Below are positions 1 to 8,552 of a stretch of DNA of 64,000 bases, piece after piece. Every line of letters begins with the position of its first letter. The stretch's first letter is position 1. Source of the DNA: Bacteroidales bacterium (GTDB lineage Bacteria > Bacteroidota > Bacteroidia > Bacteroidales > GWA2-32-17); the NCBI GenBank assembly GCA_026416095.1, contig JAOAFV010000027.1, positions 1-64,000 on the forward strand, written 5' to 3'. A model generated the notes under the pieces. It worked only from the letters and a program-made list of their open reading frames with translations. It did no database searches and was not told the DNA's origin. The position numbers and the translations under genes were made by a program.

Positions 1-32
1 AAGCAGCAATGTAAACTACAATTTACATGAAT

Positions 33-1277
33 TCAGTATAATTTTTTTTCAATTTCTTTTGCTTTCTCTGTTTCATTAATAGAGTTATACGATTTTAATA
101 ACATATTCAAAATGCTCTTATTATTAGGACTAAGTTTTAGAGCTTCTTCTAAGTAAGGGATTGCTTTTTTAAACAAATATTCATATTCCTTGTTTTCATC
201 AAGGTTATAATTTTTATATGCAACAACTCCTTCGTTATAATAAATTACACCTAAGTTGTAATACGATTTAAACAAAATGTCTTTATCTGATGTTTTAGAG
301 TTTATAATTTTTTCGAAAGTTTCTATAGCTTTAAGTTTATATTGAGTAGCAGTTGCAGTATAGTTACGTTTATTAAAATCTTTAGATAATTTGCTATATG
401 CTTGCCCCAGCACAAAAAGCATTTTCAAAGAAGGGTTAGGATTAGCTGCAACTACTTTTTCAAGAATAGTTGCCAAGTCGGCCATTCTATTTGCCTTTTG
501 ATACAAGTCGATAGCAGTCATTATAATATCAACAGAATCAGGGAAAACATTAAGCCCTGTTTCGATAATATTAATTGCTTTATTTGTATCGCCTTGTGTA
601 AATACCATATCGGAATAATATATGTATGCCAGGTAATAATCTTTTTCTCTCGATTCTACAAGTGATTTACCAACCGATGTAAGTTTTTTATAATATTCTT
701 CTGCTTTTGCGTAATTTTTTAAGTTATGTGCACAGTAACCACAATATAAGTAAACCTTTTCCAATCTAATTTTATTAAAATCGAAAAGTGTTTTTAGAAT
801 TGCTTTATCAGCTTCAAGCAAGTCAATAACTTCAAAAAAGTTTTCAAAGTTAATTAGTGCTTCTTCAAAATTCGAAGGGTGTTTATTTTCTAATGCCTTA
901 TTATAAAAGTTTATTCCTTTGTTATAGAATATTGTCCCTAAATCAAACAACACATTAATTCTTTCCGATTCTAATTTTCTTTTCTTATCAAGTTCTTTAG
1001 ACTTTTTAACGGCCAACAATGCTTCACGTTCTGGATTAATAACAATACTTTTATACACTTCGCTTTTTGCAAGTTGAGTATAGACATATGCTTTAAGATA
1101 CCAGTTTTCCTGATCGCCCGAAGTAGCAGGATCGGAACATAATTTATCGACCTGTATTTTCGCCCTATCTAATTTACCTTCTATTTGCTTAATAAAAGCT
1201 TCGCCAGGTTCTAATTTTTGCTGACCAAAAAAAATATACGTAAAATAGCAAAAATATAAAGTTATAAAGATTTTCAT
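33..1277 (-). CDS. Secreted tetratricopeptide-repeat protein (second of a tandem pair)
   Basis: A 414-residue protein with a hydrophobic N-terminal segment (about residues 1-18, ending near FGQQ) that looks like a signal peptide. The rest is almost entirely alpha-helical with TPR-like repeats. These are clearest at residues 180-300 (for example around NYAKAEEYYKKL) and near the C-terminus, where AIPYLEEALKLSPNNKS is a textbook TPR helix pair. TPR proteins of this kind act as periplasmic or surface protein-binding scaffolds; no enzymatic domain is visible. The ATG start lies 2 bp after the stop of the upstream TPR gene, so the two are probably co-transcribed. The two proteins share length and architecture and are probably paralogues. 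The specific function is unknown. Confidence 0.8.
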   Translation of the reverse strand: MKIFITLYFCYFTYIFFGQQKLEPGEAFIKQIEGKLDRAKIQVDKLCSDPATSGDQENWYLKAYVYTQLAKSEVYKSIVINPEREALLAVKKSKELDKKRKLESERINVLFDLGTIFYNKGINFYNKALENKHPSNFEEALINFENFFEVIDLLEADKAILKTLFDFNKIRLEKVYLYCGYCAHNLKNYAKAEEYYKKLTSVGKSLVESREKDYYLAYIYYSDMVFTQGDTNKAINIIETGLNVFPDSVDIIMTAIDLYQKANRMADLATILEKVVAANPNPSLKMLFVLGQAYSKLSKDFNKRNYTATATQYKLKAIETFEKIINSKTSDKDILFKSYYNLGVIYYNEGVVAYKNYNLDENKEYEYLFKKAIPYLEEALKLSPNNKSILNMLLKSYNSINETEKAKEIEKKLY

Positions 1278-1279
1278 AT

Positions 1280-2398
1280 TTAATTTAATTTATTTAGCAA
1301 ATCATTAATTTTATCTAATTTATCAGGTTCATTTTTTAAAGTGTAAATTGTTTTTAACATTTTTAAAACTACTTCGTCGGTTGTATCTTTTTCTATATAT
1401 CTTATTAAATACTTTTCGGCTTCTTGATACAGCATAAGAGCTTCGTTTTGCTCCGATTTTGTTTTAGCTTTCCTATACTTTTCGGTAGCTCTATTAAAAT
1501 ATATAGCACCTAAATTAAACAAAGCATCTTTATAATATGGGTCTTTTTCTACACATTTCTTATAAAGCTGCTCAGCTTCGTTATTTTTGTTCAAAGCATT
1601 CATTATACTGCCCTTAATAAAGTATAACGAAGCAGTATCGCGATAAATGCTTATGGCTTTATCTAAATATTCAAGGCATTTATCGTACTGATTTTTCATC
1701 AAATATAAATTAATAATTTCAGTATAAAAGTAATATGGATTATTCGAAAATAATGAAATACCCTGCTTAAAGGTTTCTAATGCTTTTTCAGAATTATCCA
1801 TCTTAACGTATAACTTTCCGAGTTCAAGTAAAATGTTATAGAGTTGGAACTTCCATTGTTTAAGCTTTTCATAATAGTCGCACGCTTTTTGATAATCTTC
1901 TACTTTTTCGGCAGCAAGGGCTGCATTATAGTATAGCAAAGTATCAAGTCTTCTTATTGCAGGCAATTGATTAATATTTATTCCATTTTCAAAAAATTCA
2001 AGAGCCTTACGATACATACGTTTATTAAACAAGTATACACCTTCGTAACTAAATTGCTGAGCTATTGTTTTCAAAAACTCAATTGTATTTAATGTATATG
2101 CATGATTTTTATCTAATTCAAGCACTTTAGTAAAGGCTTTATATGCTTGTTCAAGGGCATCCCAGGCTTGATTAGAAGCGTCTTTATTACTTGTACTATA
2201 TATGTTAAGATAAATTTTACCCTTATAAAACCATAATTCCGGATCGTTCTTGTTACTATCTTCCAGCAATAATTTATCGATCAAATTCTTCGATGTTTTA
2301 ATATCGCCCTTCTTAAAGGCTAATTTCAATTCTTCTTTTGTCTGACTATGTAAATATATAAAACTATTAAATAACAGAACTATAAATATAGTTTTCAA
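1280..2398 (-). CDS. Secreted tetratricopeptide-repeat protein (first of a tandem pair)
   Basis: A 372-residue protein with a short signal peptide (about residues 1-18, ending LHSQ) followed by several TPR repeats. Examples are the segments around FEKGI/FENGININ, NSEKALETFKQGI and NNEAEQLYKKCVEKDP. It has the same overall plan as the next gene downstream, which starts 2 bp after this stop. The start appears to be TTG: the frame contains no other methionine before the mature part, and the KTIFIVLLF segment right after it is a normal signal peptide. The TTG also lies inside a sequence that reads TAGTTTTG on this strand, so a promoter there is possible but would sit on the start codon. Likely a periplasmic scaffold of unknown partner. 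Confidence 0.78.
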   Translation of the reverse strand: MKTIFIVLLFNSFIYLHSQTKEELKLAFKKGDIKTSKNLIDKLLLEDSNKNDPELWFYKGKIYLNIYSTSNKDASNQAWDALEQAYKAFTKVLELDKNHAYTLNTIEFLKTIAQQFSYEGVYLFNKRMYRKALEFFENGININQLPAIRRLDTLLYYNAALAAEKVEDYQKACDYYEKLKQWKFQLYNILLELGKLYVKMDNSEKALETFKQGISLFSNNPYYFYTEIINLYLMKNQYDKCLEYLDKAISIYRDTASLYFIKGSIMNALNKNNEAEQLYKKCVEKDPYYKDALFNLGAIYFNRATEKYRKAKTKSEQNEALMLYQEAEKYLIRYIEKDTTDEVVLKMLKTIYTLKNEPDKLDKINDLLNKLN

Positions 2399-2452
2399 AA
2401 CTAATTTTTTTACGAAGTTAATAATTATATTGTTAAACTCAAAAATATTTTA

Positions 2453-3052
2453 TTAACTTAACTTTAACTGCAACGACTTTACATTAAACGACCGTCGGTG
2501 ATAAAAAGTATATCCATATTTCATTATTGCATTTACATGTGCTTTAGTGGGATACCCCTTATTTTTGTTCCATTGATACTCTGGAAATTTCGTATGAATT
2601 TCATTCATAAAGTCGTCTCTGTATGTTTTAGCAAGTATAGAAGCAGCTGCGATACTTGCATATTTAGAATCGCCTTTTACAATGCATTTATGTTGAATAT
2701 TTTTATACTTAATAAAATAATTACCATCTATAATTAAAAAATCGGGTATCACGCTTAATTTATCGAGGCAACGATGCATGGCTAAAACCGACGCCTTTAA
2801 AATATTTAACTCATCAATTTCGCTAGGCATAGCATAAGCAACACTATATGCTATAGCTTCTTTTTCAATAATTTCTCGCAATTTGTATCTTTTTGCAGGA
2901 GAAAGTTTTTTCGAATCGTTTAGTTCTTCAATAAAAATACATTTAGGCAAAACTACACAAGCAGCAAACACAGGACCTGCAAGACACCCACGCCCTGCTT
3001 CATCTAAACCTGCTTCGTATTTTGCAGCTGGATTATATACTGTTCTCAACAT
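2453..3052 (-). CDS. rnhB: Ribonuclease HII
   Basis: A 199-residue type 2 RNase H, the usual length for the family. It cleaves the RNA strand of RNA/DNA hybrids and removes single ribonucleotides from DNA. The N-terminal GLDEAGRG motif supplies the catalytic pair D17/E18. The third acidic residue is D109 in LIIDG and the fourth D146 in AKTYRDD. The family motifs NKGYPT (165-170) and HRRSF (185-189) are present. It starts at ATG 3052, only 7 bp from a minus-strand TAACTTTG promoter box (3060-3067), and is divergent from dut, another gene that keeps abnormal nucleotides out of DNA. The downstream TPR gene starts 54 bp after the stop and may be co-transcribed. Confidence 0.97.
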   Translation of the reverse strand: MLRTVYNPAAKYEAGLDEAGRGCLAGPVFAACVVLPKCIFIEELNDSKKLSPAKRYKLREIIEKEAIAYSVAYAMPSEIDELNILKASVLAMHRCLDKLSVIPDFLIIDGNYFIKYKNIQHKCIVKGDSKYASIAAASILAKTYRDDFMNEIHTKFPEYQWNKNKGYPTKAHVNAIMKYGYTFYHRRSFNVKSLQLKLS

Positions 3053-3059
3053 TTAGCTA

Positions 3060-3067
3060 CAAAGTTA
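3060..3067 (-). promoter_or_regulatory. Promoter -7 box of rnhB (TAACTTTG on the minus strand)
   Basis: The plus strand reads CAAAGTTA, which is TAACTTTG on the minus strand, a full match to the Bacteroidetes TAnnTTTG element. It ends 7 bp before the rnhB ATG, so transcription would begin at or next to the start codon. I do not see a TTG at the expected -33 spacing, which keeps this tentative. Confidence 0.5.
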
Positions 3068-3142
3068 ATTATTGTTACAATAATAAACATTTAGATTATC
3101 AAAAAATGTTAATATCAATTTTAACATTACATTTTTTTATAG

Positions 3143-3150
3143 TACATTCG
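3143..3150 (+). promoter_or_regulatory. Possible promoter -7 box of dut
   Basis: TACATTCG matches TAnnTTTG at all but one base and ends 14 bp before the dut ATG. This 112-bp gap must hold divergent promoters for rnhB and dut. No clear -33 TTG is visible. Confidence 0.35.
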
Positions 3151-3164
3151 CAAAAAAATATAAA

Positions 3165-3599
3165 ATGAAAGTTAAAATTATAAACAAGTCAAAACACCCT
3201 AATCCAAGCTATATTACAGAGCAATCGTCGGGTATGGATTTAAGAGCTAATTTAGATAAGCCTGTTGTTTTAAAGCCATTAGAAAGAGTGTTAATACCAA
3301 CAGGTTTATACATTGAATTACCACAAGGCTACGAAGCTCAAATACGTCCACGAAGCGGACTTGCTATTAAACACGGCATTACAGTACTAAATACACCGGG
3401 CACTATCGATGCAGATTATAGAGGCGAAATAGGAGTTATTTTAATCAATTTATCTAACGAAGAGGTTGTGATCAACGATGGCGATAGAATTTGCCAGATG
3501 GTTATTTGCAAAGTTGAAAAAATAGAATGGGAAAATACTGAAACAATTATAGACACTGCAAGAGGTGCAGGAGGTTTTGGACACTCAGGCAAAAATTAA
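3165..3599 (+). CDS. dut: dUTP diphosphatase (trimeric dUTPase)
   Basis: A 144-residue enzyme that hydrolyses dUTP to dUMP and pyrophosphate, keeping uracil out of DNA and supplying dUMP for dTMP synthesis. All five motifs of the homotrimeric family are in order: SSGMDLRA (21-28), RPRSG (61-65), [10 protein letters not shown] (79-88), GDRICQMV (106-113) and the glycine-rich C-terminal arm [10 protein letters not shown] (133-142). The length is normal. It heads a plus-strand cluster (dut, nucleotidyltransferase, TPR protein, DUF4292 lipoprotein, EnvC-like protein) whose order is familiar from Bacteroidales genomes. Confidence 0.98.
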   Translation: MKVKIINKSKHPNPSYITEQSSGMDLRANLDKPVVLKPLERVLIPTGLYIELPQGYEAQIRPRSGLAIKHGITVLNTPGTIDADYRGEIGVILINLSNEEVVINDGDRICQMVICKVEKIEWENTETIIDTARGAGGFGHSGKN

Positions 3600-3611
3600 A
3601 AATTTTTATTT

Positions 3612-4616
3612 ATGAACTTGATAATTCCAATGGCCGGTATAGGTAAACGGCTAAGACCACATACTTTTGAATTCCCAAAACCTTTATTTCATATTGCCGG
3701 CAAATCAATATTATCGTATTTATTAGAATCTTTAACCAATAGTGTAAATAAAAAATTTTTATCGATTAACTTTATTATTAGCAAGCACTTCTCCGAAGAT
3801 ATTAAAAGAAATCTAATTAATTTATCTGAAATTTACTGCAGAAATATTAATTTTTTTATTCAGGAATCGCCATTAGGTACTGCTCATGCCCTTTATTGCG
3901 CTAAAGATACATTAAAAGGTGAAATATTAATAGCTTTTGCCGACACAATTTTCTTTTCTAACAACAAAATTAATAATTTTGATTATGATGGTATAATCTT
4001 TGTCAAAGAAATTGAAAATCCTTCACAGTATGGCATAGTTATAACAGACGAAAATAAAAATATAAAAAAAATTTATGAAAAACCTAAAACTCCCCTAAGT
4101 AATTTAGCAATAATAGGTATATATTTTTTTAAAGATGGTGAAATATTATTAAACGCAATAAACGAAATTATTGAAAAAAATTATAAAGTAAATGGAGAAT
4201 ATCAGCTAACCGATGCATTAGATTTACTCATAATAAATAATTATAAAATAAAAGCACATATCATAAACGAATGGTTAGATTGTGGAAACAAAAATTCAAT
4301 TATAACTGCAAATAATGTAATTCTTGAAAAAAAATATTATACTAATAATTTAAATTTTCAAAAAAACAATAGCATTATTATTGAACCATCTTACATAGGT
4401 AAAGAAGTTAATTTAGACAATAGCATTGTAGGTCCTTATGTTTCAATTCACGAAAAAACAACCATTAAAAATTGTATAATTAAGAATTCAATAATTGGAA
4501 GTAATACTTACATCGAAAACAAATTGATTCAAGACTCAATTATAGGCAATTTTTCCGAATTAAGAGGAGAATTTAATATGTTAAATATAGGCAACTACAC
4601 GTATATTAATGATTAA
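3612..4616 (+). CDS. Sugar-phosphate nucleotidyltransferase with C-terminal beta-helix
   Basis: A 334-residue protein with an N-terminal nucleotidyltransferase domain (about 1-235). It opens with IPMAGIGKRLRPHT and PKPL, the GxGxRLxPxT...PK signature for NTP and sugar-1-phosphate binding. ADTIFF (around residue 110) probably carries the metal-binding aspartate. The C-terminal 80 residues hold isoleucine-rich hexapeptide-like repeats (SIVGPYVSIHEKTTIKNC), typical of a left-handed beta-helix. The architecture matches GlmU/RmlA-like pyrophosphorylases. The substrate cannot be read from sequence; glucose-1-phosphate or an amino sugar phosphate are candidates, and the cell-envelope neighbours fit a role in wall or glycan precursors. 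Its end overlaps the next gene by 8 bp, suggesting translational coupling. Confidence 0.88.
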   Translation: MNLIIPMAGIGKRLRPHTFEFPKPLFHIAGKSILSYLLESLTNSVNKKFLSINFIISKHFSEDIKRNLINLSEIYCRNINFFIQESPLGTAHALYCAKDTLKGEILIAFADTIFFSNNKINNFDYDGIIFVKEIENPSQYGIVITDENKNIKKIYEKPKTPLSNLAIIGIYFFKDGEILLNAINEIIEKNYKVNGEYQLTDALDLLIINNYKIKAHIINEWLDCGNKNSIITANNVILEKKYYTNNLNFQKNNSIIIEPSYIGKEVNLDNSIVGPYVSIHEKTTIKNCIIKNSIIGSNTYIENKLIQDSIIGNFSELRGEFNMLNIGNYTYIND

Positions 4617-6408
4617 ATTTTTTATAATAATATTACTCTTATTTAATCGTTTATTTTCACAAGAAAAAGTAGGAATCAGGAAAAGCGAATATTGGCTAAT
4701 TAAATCATACATACACAAAGTTCATTCAGAATACGAAGAAATGTATAAATGCTACGAAACAGCATTAAAATTAAATCCAAAAGACGATGCAATCTATTTC
4801 AAAATTGCTAATTACAATATTACTCATAAAAAAGACTATCACAAAGCTATTGAATGTTATAAAAAGGCCATTAAAATCAATAAAACAGAATATTATTATT
4901 GGTTCTATTTAATCGAAACATTTATTAACATAAACGACTATAAAAGTGCCATTCACTATACAAAAAAAGCATTAAAGTATTTCCCAAACAACGATGGCTT
5001 AAACGAAAAATTATTACAATGCTACATAGAAACTCAGAATTTTTCAAAAGCAATTACTATTTTAAAAAAAATGATTATGAAAGACCCAACTAATATCGAA
5101 TTGAAAAAAATATTATACGATATATATATTACTAAAAATAAAAATAAAAAATCGTACGAAATTGCAAAAGAAATAATTAAATTAAAACCAAATGACTTAG
5201 AAATGTTATACAACTTATCGATATATTATTTAACTACAAACAATAAAAGCGAACTAAATCTTCTTAAAGAATATATTAAAGGAATCGATAACGTTAACGA
5301 ATTGGTGAATTGGATTAACTTACTTATAAATATTTATTTTGAAAAAAACTACAATGCTGCTTATAATGATATAATGACATTATTACAAAATATCAACAAT
5401 ATTGATATTTTAATTGGCTTCAATCATTCACTATCATATATTCTTAAACAGAATTCCCACCACTTTGGAGTTTTCAAAACAGATTCAATTTTTCAAAAAA
5501 TTTTCACTTGCTATAATAAATTATCACAAAATTCAGAAGATAGCAGATACTTAGAACTATTAGAACTTATACTCGACGACTATTATAAGTTTTTAACTGT
5601 TCATATAGATTCTAACATGGCTCGTATTAAATATAACTACGCTGCATCGCTAATTTACAACAAGAATGAACTTGAATACTGGAAACACAAAATACTTTAT
5701 TATGTGTCATTGCTTGAACTGGGTTATAACTTTAAAAGCCTAAAACATTTAAACGACTCTATTGCTAACTCAATTTATGATACAATTATAAGAAATTGCG
5801 ATACAGCAATATTTATGTACCCATACATATTTGACTTTTATTTAATAAAAGCAAAATATCAGCTAATTTTTAATCACTACGAAAATGCTGAACAAACACT
5901 AAATCTGCTTGTAAAAGAAAACGAATTATTAGCCGATTCAATTAATGCAAACAGTTTATATTTAAATCTTCGTGCCAATTTATATTATCATAAAGAAAAT
6001 TATGACCTTGCTCAGGAATACATGTGTAAATATTTGGAAAATAAAAACTTCAACTGCCGCCACATTACATTTTACTATTACTTAAAAATTAAAAACAATA
6101 ACTACCACGAAAACAACATGGAACAAACACTACAAAATTGCTTAAAAACCGACAGCTCTAATTATTTTATTTATTCAGTATTAGGACTACTAAAAACAAA
6201 GCAAAAAAAATATTCAGAAGCTATAAGTTATTATTCAATGTTTTTATCAAACATTCGAGAGCTGACACCAGAGATTGCTCGTATTTACAATGATATTGGC
6301 GACATGTTTTACGAGTTAAACGACATAGAACAAGCCAAAGAATTTTGGAATTTAGCTATAGAAAACAACTATACACCACAAAATGTTTTTTATAAACTAA
6401 ACAATTAA
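4609..6408 (+). CDS. Secreted tetratricopeptide-repeat protein
   Basis: A 599-residue protein with an N-terminal signal peptide (about residues 1-18, ending LFSQ) and TPR repeats along most of its length. Clear units lie at about residues 35-135 (MYKCYETALKLNPKDD, KAIECYKKAIKIN, SAIHYTKKALKYFPNN) and at the C-terminus (YSEAISYYSMF, EQAKEFWNLAIE). In Bacteroidales the same position, between a nucleotidyltransferase and a DUF4292 gene, is regularly held by a large TPR protein. The start overlaps the preceding gene and the next gene follows 3 bp after the stop. Probably a periplasmic scaffold linked to envelope assembly; the precise role is unknown. Confidence 0.85.
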   Translation: MIKFFIIILLLFNRLFSQEKVGIRKSEYWLIKSYIHKVHSEYEEMYKCYETALKLNPKDDAIYFKIANYNITHKKDYHKAIECYKKAIKINKTEYYYWFYLIETFININDYKSAIHYTKKALKYFPNNDGLNEKLLQCYIETQNFSKAITILKKMIMKDPTNIELKKILYDIYITKNKNKKSYEIAKEIIKLKPNDLEMLYNLSIYYLTTNNKSELNLLKEYIKGIDNVNELVNWINLLINIYFEKNYNAAYNDIMTLLQNINNIDILIGFNHSLSYILKQNSHHFGVFKTDSIFQKIFTCYNKLSQNSEDSRYLELLELILDDYYKFLTVHIDSNMARIKYNYAASLIYNKNELEYWKHKILYYVSLLELGYNFKSLKHLNDSIANSIYDTIIRNCDTAIFMYPYIFDFYLIKAKYQLIFNHYENAEQTLNLLVKENELLADSINANSLYLNLRANLYYHKENYDLAQEYMCKYLENKNFNCRHITFYYYLKIKNNNYHENNMEQTLQNCLKTDSSNYFIYSVLGLLKTKQKKYSEAISYYSMFLSNIRELTPEIARIYNDIGDMFYELNDIEQAKEFWNLAIENNYTPQNVFYKLNN

Positions 6409-6411
6409 AAA

Positions 6412-7305
6412 TTGAAAACAACATTTAAAATAGTAGTTTTTTTACTTATTACCATTTTAGGATGTAGAACAACTAAAAAAGTTACAGTTCAAGAGCAATT
6501 ACCATCACTAAAAGTTCGTTCAATAGAAAAAATATACGACTCTATAATAAATTGTGCACTCAAATTCGATACCATATCACTTAAATATAACGTTAAAGTT
6601 ATTGAATCTAATAATCGCAGCTACGAAGCATCTGGTTCATTACGGATAATTAAAGATAATCTCATATGGATAAGCATCCAAGGCCCACTAAATATTGAAC
6701 TTGCAAGAATTATGATCAAAAACGATACAATATATTTCTATAATAAAATTCTAAATGAATACATGATTAAACATATTAGCTACATCTACAATTCGTATGG
6801 GGTAAATTTAGAATTTAAGGATATACAAAATATTTTATTAAATGAATTTTTCTTAATTCAAGAAACCGACGAAGAACGAAATATAATGAATAATACACCA
6901 GAACATATCAATGAAAAAGAATTTATTAGAAAAAACCTTTTTAAAAGCAAAGAAAAGGATTCAACTGAATATTTCATTGTATTAAAATCATATAGAAAAC
7001 ATAAGGTTAAAAGATTAATAAAAAAATACGAAAGACCTAATTTAATTTTACAAACTTTTAAAATAAATACATTTTATAAAATTTGTGAAATAAATATCGA
7101 TGACTTTTACAATAAACGAAAGGCAAATATTAAATACCTAAAGCACACTCAAATCAACGATAAATTTTTCCCCACAAGCATAGAATTTAATTATAGCGAT
7201 ACATTAAATAAATATATAATTTTTTTAGAGTATACTAAAATTAATATAGAACCAAACGTTACTTTTCCGTTTAACATACCTAAGGATGCTAAAATAATAG
7301 AATAA
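6412..7305 (+). CDS. DUF4292 family lipoprotein
   Basis: A 297-residue predicted lipoprotein. The signal peptide ends in a lipobox with C18 (TILGC), so it should be lipid-anchored in the envelope. The body has alternating short beta-strands (SLKYNVKVIES, YEASGSLRII, IWISIQGPLNIELARIMI, KYIIFLEYTKINIEPNVTFPFNIP). This matches the DUF4292 family, a LolA/LppX-like fold commonly encoded between a TPR protein and an M23-like protein in Bacteroidetes. The start codon is TTG, 3 bp after the upstream stop. The function is not established; lipoprotein or lipid handling during envelope biogenesis is an inference from fold and neighbours. Confidence 0.82.
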   Translation: MKTTFKIVVFLLITILGCRTTKKVTVQEQLPSLKVRSIEKIYDSIINCALKFDTISLKYNVKVIESNNRSYEASGSLRIIKDNLIWISIQGPLNIELARIMIKNDTIYFYNKILNEYMIKHISYIYNSYGVNLEFKDIQNILLNEFFLIQETDEERNIMNNTPEHINEKEFIRKNLFKSKEKDSTEYFIVLKSYRKHKVKRLIKKYERPNLILQTFKINTFYKICEINIDDFYNKRKANIKYLKHTQINDKFFPTSIEFNYSDTLNKYIIFLEYTKINIEPNVTFPFNIPKDAKIIE

Positions 7306-7307
7306 AA

Positions 7308-8552
7308 ATGAAAATTATACTTACAATAATAATCTTATTAATTACAATTAATACACACAATTCTCAAACCAAAAAAGAACTTGAAGAAAAAAGAAAAAAA
7401 ACAATAGAAGAAATTAATTACCTTAATAATTTAATTAATCAAACAAAACAAAAACAAAAATTATCGCTAAATCAATTAATAATTTTAAAAAAACAAATAA
7501 ATGCAAGAGAGCGACTAATTGAAGCACTCGACAAAGAAATAAACGTTATAAATAAAAAAATTGAAAATTTAAATATCAGAATTCAGATACTCGAAAAAAA
7601 TTTATCTCAATTAAAAAAAGCATATAAAGAAATGATAATTTTTGCATATAAAACCAAAACATTATACGATAAAATATACTACATATTTTCCGACGATGAT
7701 TTTAACAAAGCATACAGAAGGTTTAGATATTTGCAATACTACGGGCAATATCGCGAAACTCAAATAAGAAAAATTCAATATACAAAAAAAGAACTATACA
7801 ATGTTATTGAGCAATTAAACAATCAAAAAAAACAAAAAGAGCTATTAAAATCTGAAGTAGAAGCCGAGAAACAAAAGCTGGCAAGAGATAAGAGCGAACA
7901 AGATGCACTTTTAAACAAACTAAAAAAAGATGAAAAAAAACTTTTAAAAAAACTTGAAGAACAAAAATTAGCCGCAAAAAAACTCCAAGAAGCAATTCAG
8001 AAACTAATTGCAGAAGAAATTAAAAAATCAAAAGAACGAGAAGAAAAAAAACATAAGGAATTAGGAATAAAAAACGAAAAGAAACCTACTGTTTCTCCAG
8101 AAATTACCCTTACTCCCGAAGAAAAAAACCTAAATGCAAATTTTGAAAATAATAAAAATTTACTTCCATGGCCAACTGAAAAAGGCATTATAACCTCACA
8201 ATACGGAGAACATGAACATCCTGTACTAAAAGGCATAACAATAAGAAACGACGGCATACAAATTACTACCCTACCTGAAAGTAATGTAAGAGCAGTTTTC
8301 GATGGTATAGTTTCGAATGTAATTTATATACCAGGTAAAAACAACGTGATAATTATAAAACATGGTAATTACTACACAGTATATGCCAATTTAAAAGATA
8401 TTATGGTAAAAAAAGGAGATAAAGTTAAAACAAAACAAATAATTGGTAAAGCCGCTACCGACAACGAAGAAAATAAAACCTTTGTAGAATTTCAAATATG
8501 GAAAAACAATATAAAACTTAATCCCGAAGAATGGTTAGCAGTTAAAAAATAA
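7308..8552 (+). CDS. EnvC-like murein hydrolase activator with degenerate LytM domain
   Basis: A 414-residue secreted protein. It has a signal peptide (1-19), a long lysine/glutamate-rich coiled coil (about 20-255) and a C-terminal M23/LytM domain (about 285-412). The domain keeps the fold landmarks (SQYGEHEHP, VRAVFDGIVS, VIIIKHGNYYTVYANL, KKGDKVKTKQIIG) but has lost the zinc ligands. The usual GIDI aspartate is Q319, the histidine of the YxHL motif is N361, and the final HxH is FVEFQI (392-397). This is the pattern of EnvC, which does not cut peptidoglycan but activates amidases at the division site. It follows the DUF4292 gene by 2 bp and ends with no gap against convergent nspC. Confidence 0.9.
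   Translation: MKIILTIIILLITINTHNSQTKKELEEKRKKTIEEINYLNNLINQTKQKQKLSLNQLIILKKQINARERLIEALDKEINVINKKIENLNIRIQILEKNLSQLKKAYKEMIIFAYKTKTLYDKIYYIFSDDDFNKAYRRFRYLQYYGQYRETQIRKIQYTKKELYNVIEQLNNQKKQKELLKSEVEAEKQKLARDKSEQDALLNKLKKDEKKLLKKLEEQKLAAKKLQEAIQKLIAEEIKKSKEREEKKHKELGIKNEKKPTVSPEITLTPEEKNLNANFENNKNLLPWPTEKGIITSQYGEHEHPVLKGITIRNDGIQITTLPESNVRAVFDGIVSNVIYIPGKNNVIIIKHGNYYTVYANLKDIMVKKGDKVKTKQIIGKAATDNEENKTFVEFQIWKNNIKLNPEEWLAVKK

Noticed and set aside
9-28. Perfect 7-bp inverted repeat ATGTAAA/TTTACAT downstream of the first TPR gene, considered as a terminator.
   Set aside because: No U-run follows it on the gene's strand and the stem is AT-only; too weak to call.
2396-2403. TAGTTTTG on the minus strand as a promoter for the first TPR gene.
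   Set aside because: It overlaps the only plausible start codon of that gene, so as a promoter it could not produce the signal peptide; read-through from rnhB is simpler.
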